Source of the DNA: Ascaphus truei
Lineage: Eukaryota > Chordata > Amphibia > Anura > Ascaphidae
Direction of reading: 5' to 3'
Length of the DNA stretch: 64,000 bases
Assembly (NCBI GenBank): GCA_036426205.1
Contig: CM071568.1
Location: 52,262,066 to 52,326,065, forward strand
The first letter of the stretch is position 1, and every line of letters begins with the position of its first letter. Shown here one piece after another: positions 9,943-19,969 of the stretch. Below the pieces are notes generated by a model. It was given only the letters and a program-made list of their open reading frames with translations. It had not been told where the DNA came from and made no database searches. A program made the translations under genes and the position numbers.

Positions 9943-10474
9943 AGGGTATCAGAGTGTGGGCTGTGTCCCTTGTGATAGAAAAGGGTATTAGAGTGTGAGG
10001 AGCGTCCCTTGTGATAGAAGAGGGTATCAGAGTGTGAGCTGCGTCCCTTGTGATAGAAGAGGGTATCAGAGTGTGAGGGGCGTCCCTTGTGATAGAAGAG
10101 GGTATCAGAGTGTGAGCTGCGTCCCTTGTGATAGAAGAGGGTATCAGAGTGTGAGCTGCGTCCCTTGTGATAGAAGAGGGTATCAGAGTGTGAGCTGCGT
10201 CCCTTGTGATAGAAGAGGGTATCAGAGTGTGAGCTGCGTCCCTTGTGATAGAAGAGGGTATCAGAGTGTGAGGGGCGTCCCTTGTGACAGAAGAGGGTAT
10301 CAGAGTGTGAGGGGCGTCCCTTGTGATAGAAGAGGGTATCAGAGTGTGGGCTGCGTCCCTTGTGATAGAAGAGGGTATTAGAGTGTGAGCTGCGTCCCTT
10401 GTGATAGAGAGGGTATCAGAGTGTGAGGGGCGTCCCTTGTGATAGAAGAGGGTATCAGAGTGTGGGCTGCGTCC
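9943..10474. repeat. 39-bp tandem array (~13-14 units)
   Basis: Units of 39 bp contain AGGGTATCAGAGTGTGAG followed by CTGCGTCCCTTGTGATAGA. Because 39 is divisible by three, long open frames arise on both strands; these are not genes. The array sits between LTR sequence and a second copy of the last ~46 bp of the LTR, so it is inside or beside the outer LTR. Confidence 0.95.
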
Positions 10475-10519
10475 TGCCAACAGGAGAGATGACTGTAGGC
10501 ATTTTACATGACCGCTACA
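10474..10519 (-). repeat. Terminal ~46 bp of LTR repeated after the array
   Basis: TGCCAACAGGAGAGATGACT onward, ending GACCGCTACA, duplicates the LTR end already seen at 9942. It is followed by TATG, the target duplication of the whole block. Confidence 0.8.
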
Positions 10520-10840
10520 TATGATATGGTGAAGAAGACTATTGAAGATAACAAAAACTTAAATAAGACCTATTTTAAATAAAGACCTATGGTTGGGATG
10601 GAGAAAATCATTGCACTCAAACAGGACGATGGATCAATAATAAAAGACTGTGCACTTATCATAAAGCGGGTTGAGGACTTCTAAATTGAATTGTACATGA
10701 ACACAGATGACAGGGCTTTATCAAGCAGAGGGCAAGTGAAAGGAAACCACAAATTATGTACTATGTGCCGTTCCAGAAGAAGTACTTACAAAAAGGAAGA
10801 TGAATGCTGCACTCCCCAACAAAGAAAATAATGATAAATA
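10520..10840 (+). mobile_element. RTE-type LINE, RT N-terminal region (part 3)
   Basis: The RTE reading resumes with DMVKKTIEDNKNLN and MEKIIALKQDDGSIIKD (10600-10650), typical of the region just upstream of the RTE reverse transcriptase. It is frameshifted. Confidence 0.75.
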
Positions 10841-11080
10841 CCGGTGCCCCTGGTTCAGGAATCTCTGGGTGGTATTCCAAGTGAAATAGGAAGGAAGAGC
10901 CTGGGCACTACGGATTTTGCTTGTGAAAAAAAGAATTTATTTAGCCAGTGTGTTATGGTGTTTTTTTATCATGACATTTGAGAAAGGCCATAGGGGCCGA
11001 AACGTCATCATACTGGCTTAATAAATTCTTTTTTTTCACAAGCAGAAATCCGTAGTGCCCAGGCTCTTCCTTCCCTTTCC
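10841..11080. mobile_element. Foldback element with hammerhead-like motif
   Basis: Inverted arms at 10889-10950 and 11009-11073 (~62 bp, sharing AGAGCCTGGGCACTACGGAT) flank a short spacer. At 10978-11009 lies TTGAGAAAGGCC, a loop, then GGCCGAAACG, resembling a hammerhead core. It interrupts the RTE ORF between two adjacent segments. It probably derives from PLE terminal repeats in head-to-head arrangement. Confidence 0.7.
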
Positions 11081-11329
11081 AGAAGAAGTGCCACATCAAC
11101 CTAGTTGAAGTGATAAAAACAATACAATCTATGAAGAATGGGAAGGCTTCCAGGGAAGATGGAATTACAACTGAAATCTTGAAAGAAGCAGGGGAAGAAG
11201 TAGGAAAATTCCCTGTAAAACTCTTGACATGCTGCTTGAAAAACAGGAACATTCCAGAGTAGTGGAGTAATGCCATAGTTATCCTCATCCACAAGAAAGG
11301 AGACAAAGAAGACCTCAAGAACTACAGAT
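11081..11329 (+). mobile_element. RTE-type LINE, RT domain start (part 4)
   Basis: It reads VPHINLVEVIKT, IQSMKNGKASREDGITTEIL, then WSNAIVILIHKKGDKEDLKN and YR. These are the conserved opening motifs of RTE reverse transcriptases. One in-frame stop is present. It stops exactly at the AGAT target site of the next insertion. Confidence 0.9.
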
Positions 11330-11924
11330 TGTGAAGATTGAGATAATGTGTGTGGCTATCATCACCTCCATTTTGGCCTAACCGCCATTTTGAGTGTTTG
11401 CTTGTATGTATGCTTATTTGTTTTATCCGTGTATGATGTGAATGTTTGATTCAGCTGTGTATCGCTTCTAGATGTAACCCGCCCTTGTGTAATTCCTACG
11501 AGGCATGCAAGAATTGAAAATGCAATCGTAAGAGGTTTTCCTGCCTTAGATAATTCTGCTGACCTTAGGTTCTGTTATCTGACAGATACAGTAACACACA
11601 GGGCTGGACAGAGTAACTCCCATATGTCACAAGGTTATGAGGCCCACATTATGGTAAATTATAGGATAAGGATATAGCGTATGCAGCATATTTAGGTATC
11701 AATATGTCTTTTTGTATAAGTCATCATATATTTTTTATCTCTAAGCCAGCCCCCTTAAAGGGCGTATTACTCATTTTGAAATGTATAAAAATGTGATACC
11801 AAGCAATATTTCTTTAGAGGCATGAGCTCAAATTTGAATTCTCTCTCACTTGTACCATGGTATTGATAAACTCACTTGTTACTTTGAACCCTTGACTTAT
11901 TGATTTTATGTCTAAGCTTTCACA
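11330..11924 (+). mobile_element. Solo LTR, 595 bp, AGAT target duplication
   Basis: It begins TGTGAAGATT and ends CTTTCACA, flanked by AGAT at 11326-11329 and 11925-11928. It splits RTE codons NYR|SISLL cleanly. A TATA-like TGTATAAAAA near 11782 suggests plus orientation. TG...CA ends with a 4-bp duplication fit an endogenous retrovirus or Gypsy-type LTR. It has no internal region and is unrelated to the other LTR families here. Confidence 0.9.
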
Positions 11925-12440
11925 AGATCAATCAGTCTACTTCCAATCACCGTCAAGATTTTTACGAAGATACGCACTAATTGGCTACAACAGATCCTTG
12001 ACTTTGCTCTGCCTAGATAATAAGCAGGATTTCACAGTGGATACAACACAATTGACCACAACTAATTCATACAAAAAGAAATTCCCGAAGTAATGAATAC
12101 AACCTACCACTCAGATTACGAAAAACAATTTGATTCTGTCTACACCTGTCTTGGATGCATTAAGAGGATAAAATGGCGAAGAAACGAACATTTATGAGTG
12201 CCACATCAACCTAGATTACATAAACCTACAAGCAAGATGAGGATCAGCAAGAGAGTATGGCAGGGAGAGACCATGTCACCAAAGCTTTTCACTGCAACAC
12301 TCGAAGAATTGTTAAATACATTAGATTGGAACCTATGATTTGCAAATTACATTTTTATTTTTACAACAACCTCCAGTAACGAATTGAAGAACTTGCCAAA
12401 TCAAGTAAAAATGTGGGTCTACCTATGAATCTATTTTCAC
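11925..12440 (+). mobile_element. RTE-type LINE, RT catalytic region (part 5)
   Basis: It continues with SISLLPITVKIFTKI, then DYEKQFDSV near 12120 (family DYEKAFDSV), VWQGETMSPKLFTATLEELL near 12255, and ELAKSSKNVGLPMNL near 12385. The expected FADD catalytic motif is not intact. Many frameshifts show a decayed copy. The 3' end is not defined. Confidence 0.85.
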
Positions 12441-13290
12441 AATCAGGGTTGATCGGACTATCAGGAACCGTAAAATCACTAGACAGAATGCAAATGTTTA
12501 AGAAACCAAAGTTTCTTTAGCTGGAGTTAACAATAAACACACAATACAACAGGTACAGAAATACTTAATCACAACAGGGATATGGGGAAACTAGGTTGAA
12601 TAAGCTGACAAAGCGAACTTACTCTCGCCGAAAGGTGATTCTAGTGACTAAAGGCATTCTCCGTAGACCCTCCCTTTCCTCTACGCTTAAGGTTGCTTAG
12701 AGAATGTGACACCAACGGCTCCAGACTCAATCCTGAATTAATTGCGGGTGCGAAGTGAATAACATCATCCATGGAAGAGGGGAATAAACAACAGTGCATG
12801 AAAGAGTCTGTAACAGCAGCATTTTACCCCGTGTTTGTCACATTTGTAAGACCCTTTTCCATCTGTGTTTGATTTGAGACACTTTACCTGTGAGTGTGTT
12901 ATTTATAAGTTATTATTACATTATCCTGAATTATTAAAGGTAGTGGTGGAATGGTGTTTGTGTGCTTCTCATCCCTCAACAGTTTTTAAATTTCTACAAG
13001 ACAAGGAATACACTTAAAGAGAACACACCCACTTACTTATGGACTTTTGTTTGGACTTATATTTTACATAGGGTGAAAAAGGCTCTAGACTTTAATAACC
13101 AAGTAGCAATTTGTGTGCCCACGGTCACTGGGCATAGATGGATTTTCTGGAAATTCTGGGGTTCCATTCCAACAGCAGTGATGTGATGTACAGGCTCTGC
13201 ATCTGGATCTGCAAAGGTAGTTGCTTGCTGGTAAACAAAATATAATGTGCGCAACTAATCAACCTCTAATATTATCAGTGATAAAAAGTA
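12441..13290. other. No recognisable feature
   Basis: About 850 bp with no repeat or coding signal I can name. Short open frames at 12962-13186 show no family motif. Confidence 0.4.
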
Positions 13291-13299
13291 TTAAAATAA

Positions 13300-14411
13300 A
13301 CCCTTCTAATTAGTAACCCAATTGGTAAAACCACAAAAAAATACAGTGTGAACAATAAAAAATATTTTTACGTAACCGTGCAGTGCGGTGTAGAAAGCGT
13401 CTGCTGCTATAAAACAGGGGATGGCTCAACACCCCCCAATGGCTAGAGAAATGGAGACAACAAAAAAAACAGCGCACAACGCAAATAGTGAAGTATGAAA
13501 GTGACAAGTGTATATTAAAATAGGGGATAAATATTCTGCGTACATCAAGGTATTAGGTCATAAACATTGAGTGTGTTAAACACACAAGTTACCACTCGGC
13601 GACTGCTGGTATAGGAGTCAGGAGTTTACTTCTCTCAGCAGGCGTCTGGGACAGCAGCTGCGGTGTTATCCTTTCTCACGATCACCGTCTCTATAGGGGA
13701 CTCCCCTCTGATCAGCTGGGCTCCCGATCCGTCTGGCAGTCTTTAGCCTACAGATGTGTCTGTGGTCGCACTCAGAGGGTCCCCGGATCAGTCAGAGAGG
13801 GCTGGAGCGGTTCATAGAGCTCTCTGGTTAATGCAGTCACACACAGAGGTGAATCAGCTGGCTGTGCGTGAAATTCCAGTATGCCACGCTGCCGCTCCGT
13901 AGCGGGACGCTGCGTGGTGACGTCACCGTATCGGTTACACGGAGTGATACAGCAAGAGTGTAAAATAGTCTCTAGAGTGCCCGAAATTGCACACAGTGAT
14001 AAAAATAGCAATGCCAATGATATTAGCAATAAACACATAGACCAAATATCATCCTACGCTTTTCGTAGTAACAACTACTTCTTCAGGGAATAAAACTAAC
14101 ATTTCCCAGAGGTGCTTTATACCCCTAAAACACACCCCATTGGTTAGCCAATTGGTAAATGGCCAATCAATCACCTGGGTAATGTGATAGTCAAAGTGAC
14201 TCGGGAAATGTGGACACAAATTAAAACAACAACTTTATTGACAATGCAACTAAAATACATCCTAACATGTAAAACATTGAATAAAAAGAGATAAAAAGTA
14301 TTCTGCAATAAAAGAAACACAGAATTAGCATAATAAAATTGGCACAACATCATCAGTACAGATAAAGAAGAAAGGAGAAATACGTACCAGATAAAAAAAG
14401 GGCCTAGATAT
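13300..14411 (-). mobile_element. Penelope-like element, 3' non-coding region
   Basis: Sequence downstream (minus strand) of the GIY-YIG ORF. It contains, at 14043-14083, the minus-strand motif CCTGAAGAAGTAG, a loop, and CTACGAAAAGCGTAG, resembling a hammerhead core with a 4-bp stem II. Penelope-like elements are known to carry hammerhead motifs in their terminal repeats. The far boundary near 13300 is approximate. Confidence 0.55.
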
Positions 14412-14984
14412 TCAATAAAGTGCCCAGATGTCAACATCCTCATTTAACCCTTTCGGGGACATCGTATCTAATTTGTGTATCCAGTACGTTTCTTTTGAAG
14501 ATAGTGTTTTAACTCTATCTCCACCTCTCCTATTAACAGGAATTTGTTGAATCCCCTTAAAGGTAATACTAGAGGGATCTTTATTGTGATGAGTCAGGAA
14601 ATGCCTAGACACACTATGTTTGTCAAAGCAATTTCTAATATTTCTGACATGTTCTTGTATTCGTACCTTAAGGCTGCGTTTGGTCCTACCTACATATTGA
14701 CAACCGCACGCACATTCCAATAGGTAAACAATATATGTAGACGTACATAAAATAAAGTCATCAATGGGAAAGATCTCATTACTACTCTTAGAATAAAATT
14801 TGGTCCTATCTGGGTGTAAATATTTGCAAATTGAGCACTTACCACAAATATAATTACCTTTAGGTTTAGCACCCAACCAACCTCTCTGAAATGATGTATC
14901 AGTGATTTGATATATGTCACTAGGTGCTAATAAGTTCTTTAGGTTTTTCGCTCTTCTATAGATAAATCGTGGTTTCATGCTCAA
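14412..14984 (-). pseudogene. Penelope-like element GIY-YIG endonuclease domain (5'-truncated)
   Basis: An open 190-codon frame: FIYRRAKNLKNLLAPS, Cys motif CGKCSICKYL, YIVYLLECACGCQYVGRTKR (nuclease core YLLEC...YVGRT), VRIQEHVRNIRN, HFLTHH and GGDRVKTLSSKETYWIHKLD, ending GLNEDVD. This is the complete C-terminal part of a PLE protein. The RT domain, expected further toward higher coordinates, is missing; a SCAN-like Gag fragment begins at 14985. Family proteins join RT and GIY-YIG, so this copy alone is not functional. Confidence 0.9.
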
Positions 14985-15245
14985 ATGTACGTTTCTGACT
15001 GTGGATGGGCCACCACAAATTCCTCAGCAATCCATTCAGCTTTCTATGCACTTTCCGGCTTGTGGTCCTCAACCCACTCCCTGTTCTCAGGCAAGCACCA
15101 CAGCAAAAATTGGTTCTTTTTGATCAGATCCAGGAGGTTTTTAAAAGTGCAGATTGCACAGCCTTCTACCCAGGGGCATAGGCAGTGGGTTAGCTGGGAC
15201 ATAAACTCAGAGTTTGAGTCTTCTGGGGTCTGCTACAGGGATCGA
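14985..15245 (-). pseudogene. SCAN-like Gag fragment of an LTR retrotransposon
   Basis: The minus strand reads FKNLLDLIKKNQFLLWCLPE, then REWVEDHKPESA and KAEWIAEEFVVAHP, with stops. The pattern of a helix, then WV-x-(D/E)-x-KPE-(S/T)-A, then an AEEFV helix, resembles the SCAN-like capsid segment of vertebrate Gypsy Gag. It is a short relic next to the PLE. Confidence 0.55.
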
Positions 15246-15638
15246 AACTGAGTCCTGTAGGTCCTGGTGGTAATCTCGTATTGCGCCAACCGGGTAACAT
15301 GCCCAAATATGGTCATACCTATTTTAGTATAGGACACCGGATACAGAGCCAGGGAATACAGTAGGTTAATGGGGAACAAATGTACTGGAATACATGTACT
15401 GTAAATACAATGCTAATGACTGGGAGTCCATCTCACATAGAAAGATGGCCTAGCCCAGCCATCACACTCATCAAAACCAAAGGGATGTTCAACAAATGTG
15501 TAAAGTCTGCAAAGAATGAAAAATATGGAATAGAATTAAAAGAAGTTAAAGACTATGGGGCCTATTCTAGTAGCTGTCATAACCCACTTGTCGAGGTTTT
15601 TTAGCTGTTATCACCTAAAAATGCCAACAGCGTGCGAC

Positions 15639-15676
15639 CCCTGAGGAAGGTCCCATTCAGTGGACCGAAACGTTGG
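15639..15676 (+). ncRNA. Hammerhead-like motif
   Basis: CTGAGGA at 15641-15647, then a 5-bp stem GGTCC/GGACC (15649-15653 and 15662-15666) with an 8-base loop, then GAAACG. The layout equals a hammerhead core (CUGANGA, stem II, GAAA), but the U of CUGAUGA is replaced by G, so catalysis is doubtful. Confidence 0.5.
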
Positions 15677-15767
15677 ATATATGTGCAAGTTTCTTTAATA
15701 CAGTTTATTGCTGCTTATACCTTCTGAGTGCTGTTGTCTCCTTACCTTTGCTGGTAATGTATGCGCT

Positions 15768-15794
15768 TTATATATATATATATATATATATATA
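15768..15794. repeat. (TA)n microsatellite
   Basis: Uninterrupted AT dinucleotides. Confidence 0.9.
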
Positions 15795-15798
15795 CGAT

Positions 15799-15986
15799 GG
15801 AAAGAAGCGGAGCAGAGCAATGAAGTAAGGGGGCTAGACACCAGTAAGTGTAAGGTTAAAAGTCCTTTAATCCATGGTAGACATCATGGTGTGAGGGTAA
15901 GTAAAATCTAGAGATTAAAGGACTTTTAACCTTACACTTACCGGTGTCTAGCCCCCTTACTTCATTGCTGTGCTCCGCTTCTTTCC
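15799..15986. repeat. Foldback repeat with 73-bp arms
   Basis: Arms 15799-15871 and 15914-15986 are near-perfect inverted repeats (outer part GGAAAGAAGCGGAGC) separated by ~42 bp. It may be two PLE terminal repeats meeting head to head, or a MITE. No coding content. Confidence 0.85.
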
Positions 15987-16377
15987 AACGTGGAAGCTCT
16001 CTACTGCCGTATACACTATGCGTGATGCACGCTGATGGACCCACAACCTCTCAATAGTGAGTACCCCCATTCCTTCAGATACAGATTGGGTGTTCATTAT
16101 TTTAGATGTGCCATTCTCCAGGGAGACATTTATTATAGTGGCGTACATCAGGGGTCATGCATACATAGCTGACCCGAAGATTCATTATCTAACACTACAG
16201 GTCCCCCATACTTCAGGAGATTCAGACAGATACACTGGCATTTGACATACTCAAGAGAGTGGATTTAAAGTGGATCTCCCAAGAATTTAATCTTTGTAAT
16301 ACTCAAGATATTATCACATCTGCAGTGATTCCTCACAGCTGAGCATCGATTTTTGGAATTTCTTTTCCTATTGTTTG

Positions 16378-16380
<3 letters not shown>
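15987..16380. other. No recognisable feature
   Basis: Unassigned sequence between a foldback and a microsatellite. Short frames lack motifs. Confidence 0.4.

Positions 16381-16416
<36 letters not shown>
16381..16416. repeat. (AT)n microsatellite
   Basis: Uninterrupted dinucleotide run. Confidence 0.9.
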
Positions 16417-16419
<3 letters not shown>

Positions 16420-16705
16420 AATATAACTGTATGCTCATCTGCATGTCTTAGGCAGGTCTGCAACCCCGCCTTTCCCCATTATAACCCAGCATACAGCACT
16501 TCCACTGCAGCAAGGGATTCTGGGAAATGACATGCAAATGAGCACACAGTGTCACTTTTTGCCTCAATAACCATTTTTAACATGGTTCCCTATAGGCTTA
16601 AGCTTGCTGCATGGTCACAGCTTTGAGCACAGCCAGGGTTAAGGTGCATACCCAGAAAACCACCCACAGACAGCTGTTTCGACCTTGATGGGGCATCATA
16701 GTGGG
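16420..16705 (-). mobile_element. Hammerhead-bearing repeat unit, diverged copy
   Basis: Homologous to 21117-21412 (shared CAGCAAGGGATTCTGGGAAA and ATGACATGCAAATGAGCACA). On the minus strand 16663-16705 forms stem I CCCAC/GTGGG, stem II CC...GG, GAAAC and a self-complementary ACAGCTGT before the expected cleavage triplet. The CUGAUGA box is rearranged. It runs directly into a G-rich minisatellite. Confidence 0.65.
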
Positions 16706-16960
16706 GCTGCAGGGGCTGCGGGGTGATTGTGGTGGGGATGCTTGGGGAAGTGCTGGAGCTGCTGGGGGAAGTGCATCGTGGTGGGGCTGCTGCAGCTGTT
16801 TGGGGATCGTGGTGGGGCTTTTGGGGAAGTGCTGGGGCAAGTGCTGGGGCAAGTGCTGAGGCATCATGGTGGGGCTGCTGGGGGAAGTGCTGGGGCAAGT
16901 GCTTGGGCATTGTAGTGGGGCTGCTGGTGGATCATGGTGGTGATCATGGTGGGCTTCTGG
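16690..16960. repeat. G-rich minisatellite derived beside the hammerhead unit
   Basis: Irregular repeats of GGGGAAGTGCTGGGGC and ATCATGGTGGGGCTGCTG. Part of the unit resembles the 'gcatcatagtgggg' segment of the hammerhead, so the array may have grown from it. Long frames on both strands are artefacts of repetition. Confidence 0.75.
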
Positions 16961-17052
16961 GGGAAGTTCTGTTGCTGCCGGGGCCTCACTCCTGTCTCCT
17001 CCCTCCGATTGGGCGTACGGTGGCCATTTAAAAAAAAAATTGCACGACACAG

Positions 17053-17111
17053 GTTATAACGCGGTCAGATCGGGTGGCCCCCAAGGACCGCTTTATAACA
17101 TGGTTCAGCTG
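17053..17111 (-). repeat. Short hairpin element, copy 1
   Basis: A 47-bp imperfect palindrome whose ends are GTTATAACGCGGTC and its complement, joined to CAGCTGAACCAT beside a (TA)n tract. It is in inverted orientation to the copy at 17689-17746. Confidence 0.7.
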
Positions 17112-17112
17112 T

Positions 17113-17155
<43 letters not shown>
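17112..17155. repeat. (TA)n microsatellite
   Basis: Dinucleotide run abutting hairpin element copy 1. Confidence 0.9.
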
Positions 17156-17642
17156 TGGGGCTGTGTTTGTACTCCCCTGGAACGCCCCAACCTGGCTCAG
17201 GACTATCAGTGGACACTGAGCTCTACAACTTTGTTACTACTCCATTCCCTTTACAGGACTTCCATACCTATCATCATGTGATGACTATTGTACTGATATA
17301 GCATGGTTCTTGTATTGTGTTTATTTTACACACATCATACTCTGTTGTTGGTTGTTGAGTGGTACTACATTGGTAGATTACTTTAGTTTCCCTAATCTTG
17401 ATTAACCCTTCTATTTTTGATCGGCCGGCCTAGGGTTTAAAGAGCAGGACATTTCACAATTTTTGGTTTCATTATTCATTGTAGAATGCACTATATTTAC
17501 ATTTTTGTGCATCAACCAGAATTTATGTTTCGTGGGGTTCCATGGGGACTGTTTTAATATTTTGTAATCCATGTGTTTTTTCATTGAATAAATTCTATTA
17601 CTATTTATTTTTGCTTGAGTGCTTCTGGTGGGATTCTTTTTT

Positions 17643-17647
<5 letters not shown>
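17156..17647. other. Unassigned sequence between two inverted hairpin elements
   Basis: No coding or repeat identity recognised. An AATAAA lies at ~17587. It is flanked by (TA)n plus hairpin units in opposite orientation. Confidence 0.4.
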
Positions 17648-17690
<43 letters not shown>

Positions 17691-17746
17691 CTGAACCATG
17701 TTATAACGCGGTCCTTGGGGGCCACCCGATCGGACCGCGTTATAAC
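17648..17746 (+). repeat. (TA)n and short hairpin element, copy 2
   Basis: (AT)n at 17648-17686, then CAGCTGAACCAT, then a 47-bp palindrome 17700-17746 whose 15-bp arms GTTATAACGCGGTCC are perfectly complementary. Confidence 0.75.
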
Positions 17747-18262
17747 TGGTGTTATATATAATACAAAAACAGTATCAGCGCTAAATAGACCTATTGAATT
17801 GATAAAAAAAAGTTTATGTCTATGCATAAGACAATAGTATAACAGTAGAACAGACCTAGATACCTTATTGAAATAATATAAACAAAAATAGAGTGTCTAC
17901 ATACATACAAGTAGGCATATGATATTGATGATACTTAATAAAAGTCCACAGAAAATGTTGTAGTTCCTGGCTGCATTCGCTGCTTCTTATAGGATAACCT
18001 GCATCCCAATGAATCTGTTAGAAAAGAAAAAAGTGAAGACTAAAAAAAGGCTCACCTTCTACAAGCACTCAATGCATTATTTAATATGGTAGTTAATTTA
18101 AAATCAATTTTAATGGTATTAAAGTAAAAAATATATCAAGTTGCAATGTAAATTATAATGCACCTAAAGTGTATCAAAGTGAATAAATCACTGTAGTGAC
18201 CAAACATATAAAACAAGAAAAACGCTGTCTACATAAATGTCAAAAACTGAAAACCAAGGGAT

Positions 18263-19483
18263 ATCTAGGTAACAAATAAAGGTTCTCCTGATGATAAATA
18301 AGACCTAAATAGGTCACAGTTAATCATTGATAACCCTTGGGTACAGCACTAGTAGTGAAAATTAAAAGAAATCTGTATATAATGAACAGGTAGCGTAAAG
18401 ACTGATATTTATATATAATTATTAGACATATAATTGTTCCTCCAGAAATCTGTAATTACCATATGTGATAGCTATTTTGTATAGGCACACAAAATGTGTA
18501 TAGATGCCTAGAGGCATGAATCAGAGTCCGTATCAATTTATAGCCCCTTAAGACAACCAGAATGACAAAATACTGCTTTAGAAATACACATGAAAAGCAA
18601 CTATGATGAGCCCACAAAGTGTGTTTATGTAGCTCAGAGGCACGGATCGAGTCTGTATCAAGTTATAGCCTCCTAAATAAATGCATAGTTAGTAATGAGC
18701 AGATCATTAGCTTTCACAAAGTAATCATATGTAATCAGGAACAAGTGTATCGCAGACAGACAGGGTAACTGAAACAAGTAGCCAAAAGCTGGTAAATCAA
18801 CCAGCATAAATACTAGCTGAATATGGTGCCAAATGAAGCAGTCAGACAACACTGTAAAATGTGTCTAAATCAACAGCCTAACATATTGCTACTAACACCA
18901 TCGTAAAGTGGCGTTAGGCACATCTCATTGCGCAATGCGTAAATAATACAATGTCAGTATTTAGAGATGACAGCTCGCAGCAAGTTAAAGTATCAGACCT
19001 GCATCACGGCGACTTGTGAATCCTACCGGCACTCCAATGCGCCTAACCCCTTGCTGCTGCGTACGAACGTCATGACGTCAGTCTAGTTCTGCCTCCAACC
19101 TGACGTACGTTTCGCAGAGGCGCTTTGTCAAAGGTGGTGACGTCTGGATAGACAGAGGAGGTATATATATGCAACTGATCACCAATAGGACAGTGATGCC
19201 GGGCAGCTGAAATTAACCCTCTAATGGCTGCTAAGCCCATTCAAACAATGGAGAGACAATTAAAACTAAGTGGTGAAATGATAATAAAAGAATAAATAAA
19301 TAATAAATCCAGATTAGTGTCTTAAAGACACAGTGTGGTTATTGTATCAGAAGGAATAAATGGGTACAGGATGCAAATAAGATGAAGTATTAAGCAGGTA
19401 AGTAGAATAATGTAGATAGTAACACAGAGGTATAGAGGAAGGATATAACCACTAACAAGATGTAAACTCATGGTTAGTAACCA
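18263..19483 (-). mobile_element. Penelope-like element, 3' non-coding part
   Basis: It lies downstream of the nuclease domain on the minus strand. At 19100-19140 the minus strand reads TTTGACAAAGCGCCTCTGCG then AAACGTACGTCAG, another hammerhead-like core. The two direct short repeats around 18500 and 18620 ('gaggca..gaatcagagtc'/'gaggcacggatcgagtc') suggest local duplication. No coding sequence. Confidence 0.55.
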
Positions 19484-19969
19484 TTAAATGAAAAGGGAAT
19501 ACAGAAAGCCCTCGTTAATCCCTCTTGGAGCTAGTGTGCCCAAGGTATAAATCCATTTGGATTTTTTTTGGAGGATTAGACGATTCCAATCCCCACCTCT
19601 CGGATTGGGAGGAATGCTTTCTATTCCCAAAAATAGTAAATTAGTGGTGTCTCCTTCGTGCACTTGATGAATATGATTGGCCAGGGCAGTCTCAAGATGG
19701 TTGCGAATGGCCCCCAAGTGTTCTAAAATGCGTTGGCGAAATTCTCTGATTGTTTTGCCAACGTACTTATTGTGACACTGACATATCTTCTGATAAATCA
19801 CGCCTTTCGTTCTGCAGTTAATAAACTGACTAACCGTAAAGGACTTGGTGTCATTGCAGTTTGAATTTTTTTTTGTTACAGAGATATGTGCACAGGCTTT
19901 ACAGCCCTGGCATTTAAAATTGCCAGTTGATCTTTTAAAAACCAGAGACATAACATAAAACACAGACAA
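19484..19969 (-). pseudogene. Penelope-like element GIY-YIG endonuclease domain
   Basis: 161 open codons: Cys-rich CQGCKACAHI, VIYQKICQCHNKYVGKT (nuclease core), REFRQRILEHLGAIRNHL, HIHQVHEGD, then GGDWNRLILQKKSKWIYTL and RGINE at the end. The order matches PLE C-termini. It follows the RT fragment (20378-20989) with ~400 bp of frameshifted linker. The apparent start Met is internal to the original protein. Confidence 0.9.

Larger units (their letters stand above)
1525..10519 (-). mobile_element. Non-autonomous LTR retrotransposon without pol, with later internal insertions
   Basis: The block starts TGTAAC and ends GCTACA in plus-strand view and is flanked by TATG (1521-1524 and 10520-10523), a 4-bp target duplication inside the RTE LINE. 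A purine-rich tract next to the LTR at 1525-2354 (seen on the minus strand) sets the orientation as minus. Internal sequence 2355-5977 carries two overlapping ORFs but no recognisable protease, reverse transcriptase, RNase H or integrase, so it would depend on enzymes from elsewhere. The 5' LTR appears split: 70 bp at 5978-6047, then ~3.2 kb of unrelated repeats, an N gap, then LTR sequence at 9312-9942 and its last ~46 bp at 10474-10519. The intact ORFs and near-identical LTR segments suggest a young insertion. Confidence 0.75.

Noticed and set aside
9943..10474. CRISPR-like array
   Set aside because: Units are contiguous without variable spacers, and the context is vertebrate.
9938..10480. 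180- and 128-codon repetitive ORFs on both strands
   Set aside because: Created by a 39-bp tandem array whose period is a multiple of three; both strands are open, so this is not coding.
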